Of a DNA stretch of 64,000 nucleotides, positions 47,252 through 58,270 are shown piece after piece. The notes under the pieces are model-generated. The model was not told where the DNA came from. It saw only the letters and a list, made by a program, of their open reading frames with translations, and ran no database searches. The stretch spans positions 4,340,001 to 4,404,000 of the forward strand of contig BTPP01000003.1 in assembly GCA_037102815.1 (NCBI GenBank), in the 5' to 3' direction. Position 1 is the stretch's first letter; each line of letters starts with the position of its first letter. Origin of the DNA: Neurospora intermedia. Taxonomy: Eukaryota; Ascomycota; Sordariomycetes; Sordariales; Sordariaceae. Both the position numbers and the translations under genes were made by a program.

Positions 47252-48616
47252 ATGTCGTCGTGCACAACTACAACCACTACCAGCACCAGTGGCGGCACGG
47301 TAATCCTCGGCGCCGGCATCATCGGCGTTTCAACCGCCTACTACCTCTCTCTTTCCTCTTCTCAGCCCTCCTCCCCTTCTCCCCCATCCGAAATCCATTT
47401 GGTCGACCCCTCGCCTTCCCTCTTCTGGTCCGCCTCCGGCTTCGCCGGTGGCTTTCTCGCCCGCAACTGGTTCGCTGCCGAAGTCTCCTCGCTGGGCGCC
47501 CTCTCCTTCGCCGAGCACGCCCGTCTGGCCTCCGCCCACGACGGTCGACGCAACTGGTCTTATGCCCCTTCTACCTCGCTGGGATACTCGGCCGTTGCCG
47601 TCGACAAGGGCGTCAAGAAACGAGGGGACGATTGGTTGCGCAGCGGGACGAGCCGGGCGGAGGCGGCGCTTGGAGACAACAAGGAAAAGGTGCCGGTGGT
47701 GAGTGTAGAGGATCTGAAGGAGAAGACGCCAGCTTGGTTGAGGAGGCAAGAGGGCGATGACGTGGAGATCATTGGCGGGGAGGGGGACACGGCGCAGTTG
47801 GAGCCGGAGAGGCTCTGTCGGTTTTTGCTGGGGGAAGCGGAAGGGAGGGGGGTGAAGGTTTCGAAGGGGACGGAGGCGGTGGAGGTGTTGAGAGATGGTG
47901 AGGGGGTGATTAGGGGTGTGCGATTGAAGGATGTTATGACGGGGGAGGAGAGGGAGGTCAAGTGTTCGAGGATCATCATCACGGCGGGGTGCTGGAGCGG
48001 GCAGGTGTGGGAGAAGCTATTTGGGGCTACTTCGGAGACGGTCAAGAGGTTGCCGGTGACGAGCCTGGCGGGCCATTCGCTGGTTGTCAAGAGCCCGAGA
48101 TGGGCAGGTGCTGTGGATGGGGAAGGATGCCATGCGGTTTACACGAGCCATGCCGCTTTTTCCCCGGAGATTTTTTCAAGAGTGGACGGGCAGATCTACT
48201 TTGCGGGTTTGAACTCGGCGGTGGTGCCGCTGCCGAGCGTAGCGGAGGGTTCGACGGTGCAAACCGGGTCTATAGAGTTGGTCAAGCAGGCGGCTAGGGA
48301 ACTGCTGGGGTCAGGGGATGATGGAGAGGACGATCTGGAGGTGGTGAGAGAGGGCTTGTGCTTCCGGCCGGTGACGCCGTGGGGACTGCCTATTGTTGCG
48401 AGGGTGCCGGATGAGCACCTCGGAGGTGGAATTCGGACGAAGCCCGGCGCGGAGGGAGGAGTGTTCCTGGCAACCGGCCATGGGCCGTGGGGGATCAGCA
48501 TGAGCTTGGGCACAGGCATTGTGATGAGTGAGTTAGTCCAGGGACGGCCGCTGAGCGCGGATATCAGTGCCTTGGCATTTGACGACAAGGTTGTTGGGAA
48601 GGCGGTCCAGGTCTAG
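47252..48616 (+). CDS. FAD-dependent oxidoreductase, DAO family (Tda3-like)
   Basis: A 454-residue intronless protein. The N-terminal Rossmann motif VILGAGIIGVSTAYYL (GxGxxG at 20-25) and the acidic end of the second strand (HLVD) bind FAD. Following are ASGFAGGFLA, typical of DAO-fold enzymes, and a C-terminal GHGPWGISMSLGTG that contacts the flavin. Length and motifs match the fungal group including yeast Tda3, implicated in late endosome trafficking, but the substrate is unknown. The start at 47252 is the only in-frame ATG near the N-terminus; the upstream extension starts from TTG. The opening Thr/Ser-rich stretch (residues 3-13) is low complexity. GC is high at third positions in the second half. 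Confidence 0.87.
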   Translation: MSSCTTTTTTSTSGGTVILGAGIIGVSTAYYLSLSSSQPSSPSPPSEIHLVDPSPSLFWSASGFAGGFLARNWFAAEVSSLGALSFAEHARLASAHDGRRNWSYAPSTSLGYSAVAVDKGVKKRGDDWLRSGTSRAEAALGDNKEKVPVVSVEDLKEKTPAWLRRQEGDDVEIIGGEGDTAQLEPERLCRFLLGEAEGRGVKVSKGTEAVEVLRDGEGVIRGVRLKDVMTGEEREVKCSRIIITAGCWSGQVWEKLFGATSETVKRLPVTSLAGHSLVVKSPRWAGAVDGEGCHAVYTSHAAFSPEIFSRVDGQIYFAGLNSAVVPLPSVAEGSTVQTGSIELVKQAARELLGSGDDGEDDLEVVREGLCFRPVTPWGLPIVARVPDEHLGGGIRTKPGAEGGVFLATGHGPWGISMSLGTGIVMSELVQGRPLSADISALAFDDKVVGKAVQV

Positions 48617-51458
48617 ATGAGCTGAATTGTCCGTCGTTGTTGCAGTACCGTGCTACAAGCTGTGATGGATAGCTTCGAAGATGGTCAGTTCGCCGTCGGT
48701 TCCTTTAGACGGCTCCTTTCAGGCAGGTAGTATCTATCCACAGCATGATTCATGTAAACGAAGAATTCGGCTGCAACGGTGATGGTTTACAGAGTTTTAG
48801 CCGAGCCATTGTTGGCTTCGCTTTGTGCTGCGTACACAGGTGCAAGAACCGAGAGATCGTCATGACGTTTTCCGCTTGTCGTCGAGCATTCCTGATCGAA
48901 TGGGCAATAATCTCTTTCCACTGGCGTATGGCGAGCGTCGTCTACCGTGCTTCCGTTGATGTTTGCTTCCCACAAGTACACTGTATAGGACGAGTGAGGT
49001 TGATTGATGCTGAATGTGGATGGAGGACAGTGAGCGAGGGTCAGGGTTGTCGGTAGTGTTTGACGATGATGAAGTGTTTCCAGCCAATCAGCGACGTTGT
49101 GTTGCCGCCCACAGATGGCTGTTGGCCCCATTCATGCCCGCCTGGTGGGCTTCCTTCCGCGATGGAAGTGATGTGCTCGGGGATGAGATGTGGACCTCGC
49201 GGGAACCCGCATTCCATGAAGGACTCGGCTCCGCTACCCTTTCCAGTGAACTTGGATGACTGAACTGGACCTGCCATCTGTGGCCGTTGATTCGCCATCG
49301 AACAATTTCCTTCATCACGCATCATCTCCAATCAGCTTGTCGTTCCTCTCACCAATCCTGAGCACCCAAGGTTGCACTCCTATTTTCCTTCTTTTTTCTT
49401 TTTCCTGCCGTACGCGTACCGTGTTCACACACCGGCCACCAGTGTCTTGCATCCTGCCTTGCCTGCTTCCACAGCTGCTGTGCTCCTGTGAGCGGCCAAA
49501 CTCCAATGACGGAGGAACCAACACATGCTGCTGCTTTGTGGAAAAGGAATTGATGGAAGCGACCCAACTGCGGCCGTGGCATGGCAACCTGGACGCAGCG
49601 GGGCCGCTGTGCCTGCCTTAGTGTACTGTGCTGTCGGGCTCTGCCCTGGCAGGCCTCGCTGGGACTAGTGTAGTGTACAGTCCGGGTGCGGCGTACACGT
49701 ACAGTGTCAGGTCCCGTTGGGGGGCTGCCGTGGGGGCTGGACGGAGCCATTCCCAGTTGGTGTTGACTTGCTGTTGATGCCGGTTCGCTTCGAGCAGAAC
49801 TGCACAAATGCAAGCAGTGGATGGCAGTCACAGTCACAGTCGGATGCTTCACTTCCAGCAAACATTGGCGGCCCGTCTCTTCCACCAAGAGGACCAAGAC
49901 GACATCATGAAGCAAGAGCCTTTCTACGGCAGGCTTGGGTGCTAGTGTATATCAACCGTCTCGTATAGACCAAGAGGGGGGTTGATAAGCTTTCTTGTCC
50001 TTGCCCGACAGTGCCTCTACCGGGAACGCTTCCCCGCGTCTCATGCTCACTCTCACCGTTACACGCTCTCACCATTTTATGCCACATAACAACAAGTGCC
50101 GTTTGTTGTTGACGTGGGCTTGAGAAGGCAGATAGACGGCTGTGGCTACCGTATCGAGACCGCATACCATGTGCTGTCATCTGCTTGTCTCGAAGCCAGT
50201 TCGAGCAACGACCCCAAACGTCTGGATTTGCAGGCGTCATGTCAGCTCGCTCGCTAGGAAGCTTTCGAGCGGGATGTACCGCCATCCATGCTCTCTGTTT
50301 GTATACTAGTGCATATGTACGTATGTACATAGTATGGGTGTGCAGTTACTTGCGAGACATGCATCTCAGAAACATCCGCAAGCTCGAACCAACGACTTTC
50401 GCATGCCCCCTTTCCCTTTCATACCCACTTTTGGTCTACATGCTCTTCTATCATGGCCATCGAGAACTTCTTTAGCCTTGGTTTCTTCCATCAACATGTC
50501 TCTAGCCTCGGTTTCTGGATTCCCAAAAGCCCTGGAGACACCCCGTGGTGCTCATCTGCCGTGTGGGTGCCGTTGATGGTCGACGCTACTGTGTGACGGG
50601 CAAGCATGAGCGACGGCCGGGGGGATTCGACGGGACCAAGAGGCGCAGGGGGGGAGATCCCACACCAGGACCCTGGCTGGCCAATATTAAAGGCCGATCA
50701 ACCGCTGAGCTTGGTACCTATCAAGCCTTTTTCGCATCGCCATGACCATCCGACTTTTTGCCCGGCCACTGACAGTCATCAGAGCATCTTGACGTTATTG
50801 TGCGCCATTGGCTCTTGACTGACCTGTCTTCGAGGCGTTGGCGTTCCTGTTGACTGCAACCTTCGATCACCATCTCCACACAAGAAAAAGGGGGAACTAT
50901 CGAGGTCTTCCAATCACGCCTATACCTTGAGCCCGCCATCACGGTTCAGAAAGTCACGGGTGGATTCTGCCGAACGATAGCGGCTGGCGACTTGCTGTGA
51001 CCTAGGCGGACGAATTCTGCAGCTTGCCAATTCGTCTTACTGCATGGATTAAACATTCATCACAATTACCTGAATACTCTCCGTATCATCGCCTGCGGGA
51101 CCTCGAGACGACTCTGACAACTCTTTCCGACACCTTTCCGAGTTCCGAATACCTTACCACTCACTGTTGGTACCGGTCCAGGTCCATCATATATCCCCGA
51201 GCCTCCCCTCCCGAGCGCTGAATCGTTGCTCGATTTTGTCTTCTGGTTTTTGCCGTTATCATTATCTGGTCCTCTCTCGATTCTTCCCCGATGGCCACCT
51301 CACCATCACCTAACGCTTCTAATCTTTAATTTGGGGGATCTGGTATGCCCTTGTTGGATCAGACTAAGTAAGGTGTGCTTCGTCATCCGACCAACGTTTC
51401 TTGTTACCGCGACTATAAAGCCGCCCTATCCGGACACTCTCTTTCATCACTCGCCAAC
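48617..51458. other. Intergenic region, 2.8 kb, upstream of ferric reductase 2
   Basis: The 3' flank of the DAO gene followed by a long stretch with no supported gene. Overlapping GATA sites at 51256-51270 lie in the proximal promoter of the ferric reductase. Confidence 0.55.
51256..51270 (-). promoter_or_regulatory. Paired GATA sites, near-consensus SRE-type element
   Basis: On the minus strand the sequence reads ACCAGATAATGATAA. The first nine bases match 8 of 9 positions of ATCWGATAA, the binding consensus of SRE/SreA iron-responsive GATA repressors, and a second GATAA follows immediately. It lies about 190 bp upstream of a ferric reductase start, where such control is expected. Confidence 0.4.
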
Positions 51459-54347
51459 ATGGATTCATCAATGACATCGGCGTTCAGACGCGCTGCCGAA
51501 AGCAGTACACAAGCAGTCGGCGGTCTAGCAAAACGAATCGCCATCCCGCTCAAGCCTAACAGTCCCCCTGGTCTAGTCCAAGCATTGACAGTAGACCCGT
51601 GGTCCAAAGCCGGCAAATACGGACTGGGATGGACGTACTTTTCGCTTATCATCGTCGGTCTCGTGTTGTTCATGAGGATATGGCACTTCTGGCAGGACAA
51701 GATTCGACAGGCGATATACAAGCAGGAGATGGAGGAACACTTTCGACAGCTTTACAGCCTGGAGCCAGAGTGGGATAGGTCAGCAGCATTAGCCACAGGA
51801 ATGACAGCAGCAGAATCGAGACGACATTTCTTTCCCGATGAACCGCCTCTCGAAGAGAAAGACTTCAAGCCAAAAGCTCACTTCTCGTCCATCGGCTTTG
51901 TCAACGACACGTTGGCCCTGTTCCGATGGGTATTTTACCGGCCGATTCCCGATATTGTATGGAAGAAACATCGGTTCACCTTCTCATCCCTCGCCGTCTT
52001 GTTCTGCGTCTTTGTTTCCATTGCTTTCGTAACGATCTACTGCTTTCTCCAGCAGCCGCTTTACTGGCAGAGCATTCGGTTCGGTTCTCCCCCGGTCGCT
52101 ATTCGTGCCGGCATGATCGCGGTTGCTATGACCCCCTGGATCGTCGCCACGAGCACAAAGGCCAACCTCCTTACCCTCATCACCGGCATCGGCCCCGAGC
52201 GCCTCAATGTCTTTCACCGATGGCTTGGATACCTGTGCCTGTTTCTTTCGTTAGTTCACATGGTCCCATTCTATGTGCAGCCAGTGTGGGAAGATGGAGG
52301 TATGGAGGTCTTCGAAAAGCTGTTCCCCCCCGGCAGCGGAATCATCTATGGTTCCGGTATTGCTTGCTTGGTACCTTTATGCTGGCTCTGTGTTGGCTCA
52401 CTGCCTTTCATCCGACGAATGGCCTATGAGGTGTTTGTCATACTTCACATACCGGTTGGCGTGATCTACGTCGGCTTGCTCTTCTGGCACACCAAGAACT
52501 TCTTACTATCATGGGGTTATCTGTTCGCTTCCGTTGGCATCTTCGTCGTTTGCAACATTATCCGACTTTTCAACTTGAACTGGGCCAAACCTTGGCGAAT
52601 GGCCTGGTTGATTGGCGACGAGGCGGCTATCAATATCATGACCGAGAATGCCATCAAAGTGACTATTCCAACTCAGATGCGTTGGAAACCAGGGCAATAT
52701 GTTTATCTACGTATGCCCGGCATCTCTCTCTTTGAGAATCATCCCTTCACCATTTCTTCATTGTGCAGCCAAGACTTTCCCTCTGAGTACGGCGAGAACT
52801 ACAGGGATTGCGTGTTGGTCTTTCGGCCGTACGGCGGCTTCACAAAGAGAGTTCTCGAAACCGCCATAGAAAAGGGACCCTTCCACACCTACCGTGCTTT
52901 TCTTGATGGGCCATATGGAGGCATGCGTCGGGATTTGGCCGCTTTCGATACATGCATTTTGATTGCGGGTGGTAGTGGCATCACTTCTCTGATGTCACAG
53001 CTACTCAACCTCATCAAGAGGATGCGTGATGGAAAAGCCATTACCAAGAAGATTGTGGTTGTCTGGTCACTGAAGCGTCTCGAGGCCATGGATTGGTTCC
53101 GCGAAGAACTCCGTATTTGCAGAGAGGCAGCGCCTCCTGAGAGCGTGACCTGCAAGTTCTTTGTCACATCTGCACAACGCCAGCAACTCAATGCTGGAAT
53201 ACCTCACGGCCGCGCGCCGAGACCATTGAGCAACCTTTTCCACGATAAGCTGGATGGGTTTGTCTCAAACATCGCTAACAAGCGGAACAGCGCGCTGATC
53301 ATGGCGGAGGCGCAGGGCGATCCAGAAAGAGAGCGTGAGCTACGCGCTGAAGATGAGGACCGGATTACCGCCTTGCCGCAACAAAAATATCTACAACCTC
53401 ATCATTTCCCTCCTCCGCCTCCGGGGCCGCCACCTAACCATCGATATTCCGTTGCTGAGGATACACTCCGCAAGCTCGAAGGGCGCGATGTCAAAGACCC
53501 ATCGCTGATGAACCCAGTCGACAGTAAGGACGGCGTCAAGAAGGATGGCGAATTCCATTTTCCAGCCATCGCTCCACGGCCTGACAAGGCTCCACACTTC
53601 AATTACGCACCACCAGCAGCAAAACAGCGATACAGTCAGTGGCTTGCCCAAACAGGTGGTGATCCTGAATCACAGGGCCGACCCAGCTACGTGACCATGA
53701 GAGAATCTGAGGACGCGGACCACCAACAACAAGCAGACCGACAGCAAGAGCAACACGAAGAAGGAGTGGAGTACAACAACAACAACGACAACCCTTATTC
53801 TGGCCAGGATGCCTCACAATTACCTTACCCAATACCACCTCCTCCTCCTGGACCTCCGCCTGGACACAACCCCGCTGTTGCTGCCGCTGTCACTGCCGAA
53901 TCTGCTCCTGCTCCCCAAGCGACCCAACCGGTTCGGCCCCCTGAACTAGCCCACCTCCGCACCGATAATCTCCCAGCAGCCCAGCGGCCCGCTACCCGTG
54001 CAACCTCCACCTTCGGGCCCCCCTCCGGCTTTGACTTTGGCTTTCCCAACACGCCGACCGAGTTTCAGAAATCGCTCATGCGCTTCGCCTTTCCCGTACC
54101 GCACCAGATCGACGGCGGCTGGAGCGTCGAGTACGGCCGCCCGGACCTGGGGTACATGCTCAAGGAGTGGGCTACGGGTGGGCCCGATGGCAGAGGCGTT
54201 CTCGGACGCAGGACGGCCGTCTTCGTGTGTGGGCCGGCGAGTATGCGGGTTGGTGTGGCGAACACGGTGGCTAGGCTGCAGGCGGAGATTTGGGGGGATG
54301 ATATGTTGGAGGAGATCTTCTTGCATACGGAGAATTATGCTCTGTGA
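51459..54347 (+). CDS. Ferric-chelate reductase with a long Pro/Gln-rich insertion
   Basis: A 962-residue intronless flavocytochrome. Heme-ligand His pairs are H253 (FHRWLGY)/H267 and H330/H344, each 14 residues apart. The FAD domain has GQYVYLRMP (412-420) and HPFT (428-431). The NADPH domain has GGSGIT (504-509) and, far downstream, CGPASM (924-929). Between the two halves of the NADPH domain, residues of about 610-875 form a low-complexity insertion with two copies of PPPPPGPPP (651-659 and 793-801), Gln/Glu/Asn runs and an Ala/Pro stretch. Without the insertion the length would be near 700, as usual. Two further hydrophobic segments lie N-terminal to the core (about 57-73 and 175-197). 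Paired GATA sites lie 190 bp upstream. Substrate could be iron or copper. Confidence 0.9.
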   Translation: MDSSMTSAFRRAAESSTQAVGGLAKRIAIPLKPNSPPGLVQALTVDPWSKAGKYGLGWTYFSLIIVGLVLFMRIWHFWQDKIRQAIYKQEMEEHFRQLYSLEPEWDRSAALATGMTAAESRRHFFPDEPPLEEKDFKPKAHFSSIGFVNDTLALFRWVFYRPIPDIVWKKHRFTFSSLAVLFCVFVSIAFVTIYCFLQQPLYWQSIRFGSPPVAIRAGMIAVAMTPWIVATSTKANLLTLITGIGPERLNVFHRWLGYLCLFLSLVHMVPFYVQPVWEDGGMEVFEKLFPPGSGIIYGSGIACLVPLCWLCVGSLPFIRRMAYEVFVILHIPVGVIYVGLLFWHTKNFLLSWGYLFASVGIFVVCNIIRLFNLNWAKPWRMAWLIGDEAAINIMTENAIKVTIPTQMRWKPGQYVYLRMPGISLFENHPFTISSLCSQDFPSEYGENYRDCVLVFRPYGGFTKRVLETAIEKGPFHTYRAFLDGPYGGMRRDLAAFDTCILIAGGSGITSLMSQLLNLIKRMRDGKAITKKIVVVWSLKRLEAMDWFREELRICREAAPPESVTCKFFVTSAQRQQLNAGIPHGRAPRPLSNLFHDKLDGFVSNIANKRNSALIMAEAQGDPERERELRAEDEDRITALPQQKYLQPHHFPPPPPGPPPNHRYSVAEDTLRKLEGRDVKDPSLMNPVDSKDGVKKDGEFHFPAIAPRPDKAPHFNYAPPAAKQRYSQWLAQTGGDPESQGRPSYVTMRESEDADHQQQADRQQEQHEEGVEYNNNNDNPYSGQDASQLPYPIPPPPPGPPPGHNPAVAAAVTAESAPAPQATQPVRPPELAHLRTDNLPAAQRPATRATSTFGPPSGFDFGFPNTPTEFQKSLMRFAFPVPHQIDGGWSVEYGRPDLGYMLKEWATGGPDGRGVLGRRTAVFVCGPASMRVGVANTVARLQAEIWGDDMLEEIFLHTENYAL

Positions 54348-54953
54348 GGGAGTGGCCTTAGGAAGAAGAAAGGCGGCGTGTCCTCTTGCTCTTTTTGTTT
54401 TGTTTTCAGAGATACCTACGTTTTTATTCTACTTGTTTGGGTGTGTACGATGTGTCAGCTATCCTGTGTTTTCTATCACTTCGAATACCTCGCAAGCCAA
54501 AGAAGGTGATTGGATCGGAAAGCAGATAGGGCAGTCATCAACTGGAAGGAGATTTTGTATGAGAATGCGGAAATGAATGAGAGATGATCTTTGCGGTTAT
54601 TGATTATCATGCTATACTGATAGTGAGGAAGGTGAAGGAAGCCAAGATACCTGTCACTAGTACGACAGTCATCGTTCTGTGTATGGGCAAATTGGTTCTT
54701 TTGAAGCAGCGAGTCTTCTCGACGGTTTTGTGTTGTCAGCGGTCAATCGAACAACCCATGTGCGCACCCGTCTCGACAAACGACAAAAAGTACGGGACTC
54801 TGGAATAACGACAGGTTGTACATCTGAAGAAGAAGAGAAGAAGCCAACAAAGATTACCAACAGATCCAGCAGTCCACCCATTTCTACATCACCCTTCTCA
54901 GACCACCTATAACTAGCCCCCTTTACCTCTTCCCCCCCTGCTGCGAGCCTACG
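54348..54953. other. Convergent 3' flanks, no gene seen
   Basis: A 606 bp spacer between the ferric reductase and the Hce2-domain gene, which end toward each other. Confidence 0.6.
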
Positions 54954-55505
54954 CTACGTATGCCAAACCCCCCATTTGATAGCAAAATCCCGATGTGGCA
55001 ACGTCAAAGTAGTACACTCCATAGTCCCCTTACTGCCCACTTTTTCCCCTTTATAGAACGGCAGTTTAAGCGTCTCTTCAATCATCCAGACCACATCCAT
55101 GTTTCCGGTTTTCAGCCAATTTCCCCAGAGCACGCCCTCCCCTCCCTCCACGCCCACCAGACAGGTGCCGTACCGGGCGATGATCTTTGGATTGGAACCC
55201 GTCATCCACTTCCACGAGCCGCCCGCGCCAACGTTGATGGAGATCTGCTTGCAGTCGACGCTGTAGGGGGAACCTGCGGAAGTTTGGTCGATTACAGGGC
55301 CGTAGTTCTTGCAAAAGGTTTTGGGACCTTCTTCGCGGGGGCCGATCAAGTCGGTGGGGTAGGAAATTGAGCGGGGGAGGTAGAAGCCAGAGGAGGAGGA
55401 GGAGGTGGTGGTGGTGGTGTTGATAGTGGTGGGGGATGTCGGAAGGGCGAGGCCGGTGGAGGAGAGGAAGAGGAGGATGAAGAGGAGGAATTCGCAAGTG
55501 ATCAT
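54954..55505 (-). CDS. Secreted Hce2 (Ecp2-like) domain protein
   Basis: A 183-residue intronless protein. A hydrophobic signal peptide (about 1-20, ending STGLA) is followed by a Thr/Ser linker at 28-39. The mature part resembles the Hce2 domain, named for homologues of Cladosporium fulvum Ecp2 and annotated as putative necrosis-inducing factor. It has four Cys (65, 85, 115, 164) and the order C, TSAGSPYSVDC, GSW, YGTCLVGVEG, then VGSKGTMEC. Hce2 proteins are widespread in saprotrophs as well as pathogens, so the name does not imply virulence. The frame continues upstream of 55505 to another ATG at 55640, but only the start at 55505 puts a signal peptide at the N-terminus. Confidence 0.75.
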   Translation of the reverse strand: MITCEFLLFILLFLSSTGLALPTSPTTINTTTTTSSSSSGFYLPRSISYPTDLIGPREEGPKTFCKNYGPVIDQTSAGSPYSVDCKQISINVGAGGSWKWMTGSNPKIIARYGTCLVGVEGGEGVLWGNWLKTGNMDVVWMIEETLKLPFYKGEKVGSKGTMECTTLTLPHRDFAIKWGVWHT

Positions 55506-56059
55506 GGTTATTGGTTTCCTTTTTTCGGTGTGAGAGTTGCAACGAATATCTTGTAATGAATGTGGTGTCGGCTGTTGTTCCAAGCAGTTAAAATCAAAGA
55601 GCGACAACAACGTGGAAGACGAATGTTCGATGGAAATCAACGGACTGACAAGACAGCCCAGTCAAACCAATCTCCATTTTGACAGCTAGAATTTATACAG
55701 TTTGTCCAATGGTGCTAATTTTACAGCGTTCTTGACCAAGTTTCATCTAGACAAAGGATGGCGGCATATTGAATACAACGTGGTTGTTCAGTTTGGAGTC
55801 TTTGACGATGTACAATCGTAAGAGCCTCAACCGCTGGTTAGTATTGTATTTTGCATCATGCGATCCACAACATGAGAACAAGATGGCGAGGACAGGATTA
55901 AAAATAAAGTGTCAAGGGAAAAGAACAAGGGCAAAGAACGGGAGAAAAAACAAGACAAGCAAAAAAAAAATATACAACACCAGGGATTCGCTGGTCGTCG
56001 TCACCGACTCAACTACTAGTCAATTCTCTAAATCAATCCGTTGTGTTCCCATCGTTATC
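55506..56059. other. Intergenic: Hce2 gene promoter and 3' flank of the 642-aa gene
   Basis: A-rich runs near 55900-55970. No gene supported. Confidence 0.55.
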
Positions 56060-56076
56060 CTAATTGCTTGTTTCTA

Positions 56077-56119
<43 letters not shown>

Positions 56120-57988
56120 GTCATCCGCTGCTTGCGAAGACCCCTCTAGAGAATCCGTATCTGTCGTGTCCCTGGTTGGCGGTCGCGCCTGTTCATCAAT
56201 CTCATCACTAACCCACATGCCATCCTCACCGTCCGGTATCTTAGCCCTCATCTCCTCCGTCGAAGCAATATGGAGTTCCCACCCAGCCACGTTAGCCTGT
56301 TGCCATGCCCCGTAGATATTCTCAATGTCTGGACGGTCGTCCGTCTGGTGCATCGTGATTTCCCTCGGCAACCACCCCGAGGGGTCGGGTCCATGTCGGT
56401 CGTCGGGCTCCTTGCGAATTCTCGTCGCATCCCAGCACGAGTCGTGAGCAGGATAGTCGCAGACCTCCGGCAGATCGCCAGGGACCTTTAGTCCGAGCTC
56501 GGAAGCACGATTCCTGAGATAATCGACAAAGTGGTTCCGGACGCTGTCGTCACGCCTCCAAGAAGCCATGTCCCACAGCTGTATGGACGGCTCCGGCGCC
56601 AGCTTATCCCACAGCTCCGTATAATTACCAGCAATACACGCCATGGCCACCTGGAGGTGCATGTCCGGCCGGAGCTTGGCGAGGGCCTCCAGCGTGCGCT
56701 CGGCGGGGATAAGCGGCCACCAGATCATGCCTGGCATCTCGTCGTAGTCCTCTTCGGGATCGGGATCGGTGGCCGTCATATTGGACAGGTCGTTGACCAT
56801 AATAAAGCGCGCGAGCGTAGCTGCCCGGATATTCCCCGAATTAGTATAGTCGCTGTGCCCGTCCCGTGGCTGCACCGACCACCACTTGGCAAAGGTGGTG
56901 TTGTGGTAGATGCCGCGCAAAACGGCGCCGTGCTCGCCCATAATCATCTGCGGCCGGCGCAGGCGTAGATGGCGGTCCAGGTTGCCTTCGTACGCGGCCA
57001 TAATAATCAGAGGGTCTTTAATTATCGTCGGCAGGTGTAGCGGCAGAGGCGTGTAAAATAGTTCGACGTATTCCGGCGGCATCGTTCCCTGCTGCGCGGC
57101 AGTATACGATGCGGCCGTTGTGACCTCGCCAATGTGGGCGGTCTCGGTAATATCGAAAGGAAATGCCTCGTTATCCAAGTTAAAATATTCACCGGGCCAT
57201 TTAGTCCAGTAGTCCTCTGGGCCGACCGTCACATCTAGTGTTGATAGGACGGCCGTGTCGCCGTTCATAAACGCCGGACACTGTGGGTTTTCGTGGTTAA
57301 CGGTCCTAGTATAGTCGTCCAAGACGGCGTAGCAGACCGGCTGCTTCATAATGTGCTCGAAGATGGCCTTGGATCCCGGGTTTTTCGAAGTCACGCTTTG
57401 TTCTCTGGCCTCTTCGGCGATCGAGACCTCGGGAAGGAGGCCGAGCTCGTGATACAGCTCGTCGTATCCTGCCACGGCGCACGCGCGGCCCACGAGATAT
57501 GCCATGTCGGGATACTCCTTCACCAGGCGCCGGAGCGTCTTTTCGCTGGGCGTATCAGGGTGCCAGAAACAGTAGGGCTTGGCGCCGTCCGTCTTCATCC
57601 TAGGAATCTGGTTGCTCATAATGAGCCGGGCGTTACGCGCCCGCGCAAAGTAGCTTTCGGGCTGCTTCTTACAGAGCTGCACAACCTCTGCAGACCTGGC
57701 AAACGCCTCGTGGTGTCGTATGCCGCGGATGGCGCAGCGGTAGAGATCGTTTTTCCAGTCTTCGGGAAGACGCACCCCCCGCAAGGCGGCGCGAGCCTCA
57801 TTGTGAAAGTATTCATTTTCGTTGACGGATGGCGGCCTTTTAGACCTTTCCGGGTAGGGTTCTTCGAATGTGGTGAGGGAGGAGAGTAGATCGGCCATTT
57901 GGTGCGATCTGGAGAAGAAGCGGCAGCGGCTGAAGGTCTTTTGTGGGACAGAGCGGGATTTCCAGGTGTATCTCAACAAAATGGACAT
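56060..57988 (-). CDS. Orphan 642-aa protein with presequence-like N-terminus and poly-Asp tail
   Basis: One uninterrupted frame of 642 residues; I do not recognise any domain. The first 30 residues (MSILLRYTWKSRSVPQ, then FSRCRFFSRSHQ) are Arg/Ser-rich with no acidic residue and look like a mitochondrial presequence; a second ATG 30 codons on (MADLLSS, at 57898) would remove it. The body is rich in Trp, His, Asp and Pro. Two similar blocks, WHPDTPSEKTLRRLVKEYPD (about 141-160) and WWPLIPAERTLEALAKLRPD (in the second half), suggest an internal duplication. The last 25 residues are an acidic Asp run encoded by a GTC/GAC repeat. It is probably a fungus-specific protein; function is unknown. Confidence 0.8.
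56078..56122 (-). repeat. (GAC)n trinucleotide repeat encoding poly-Asp
   Basis: Eleven perfect GTC triplets (56078-56110 on the plus strand), one GTT, then three more GTC; read on the minus strand as three Asp, one Asn, eleven Asp at the C-terminus of the 642-residue protein. Confidence 0.9.
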
Positions 57989-58127
57989 GTTGGTGTGAGG
58001 AGTGTCTGGTGTGCTTGATGTGAGGGAAGGAGATGAGGGATCTAGGTACCTTTCTATATAGAAATGGCGTGGTAACTCCTATCCCTGTTAATGTATATAC
58101 TTATCTTGATCCTTGCATTGAGCCGTT

Positions 58128-58159
58128 GTGACTGTAACGGCGTGTGACTGTAACGGCGT
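58128..58159. repeat. 16 bp direct tandem duplication
   Basis: Two perfect adjacent copies of GTGACTGTAACGGCGT. Confidence 0.9.
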
Positions 58160-58239
58160 GGATAAGCTTGCCCCGTCACTACTCGCGAATTCCAGCAAGC
58201 AGATTCTCAATCAGTAGCAAGTCACCACAAGTCCGTGAT

Positions 58240-58242
<3 letters not shown>

Positions 58243-58270
<28 letters not shown>
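58243..58270. repeat. T28 homopolymer tract
   Basis: Twenty-eight consecutive T, the longest homopolymer in the window. On the minus strand it is an A28 run, possibly a retroposon tail or plain slippage; no target duplication was found. Confidence 0.85.
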
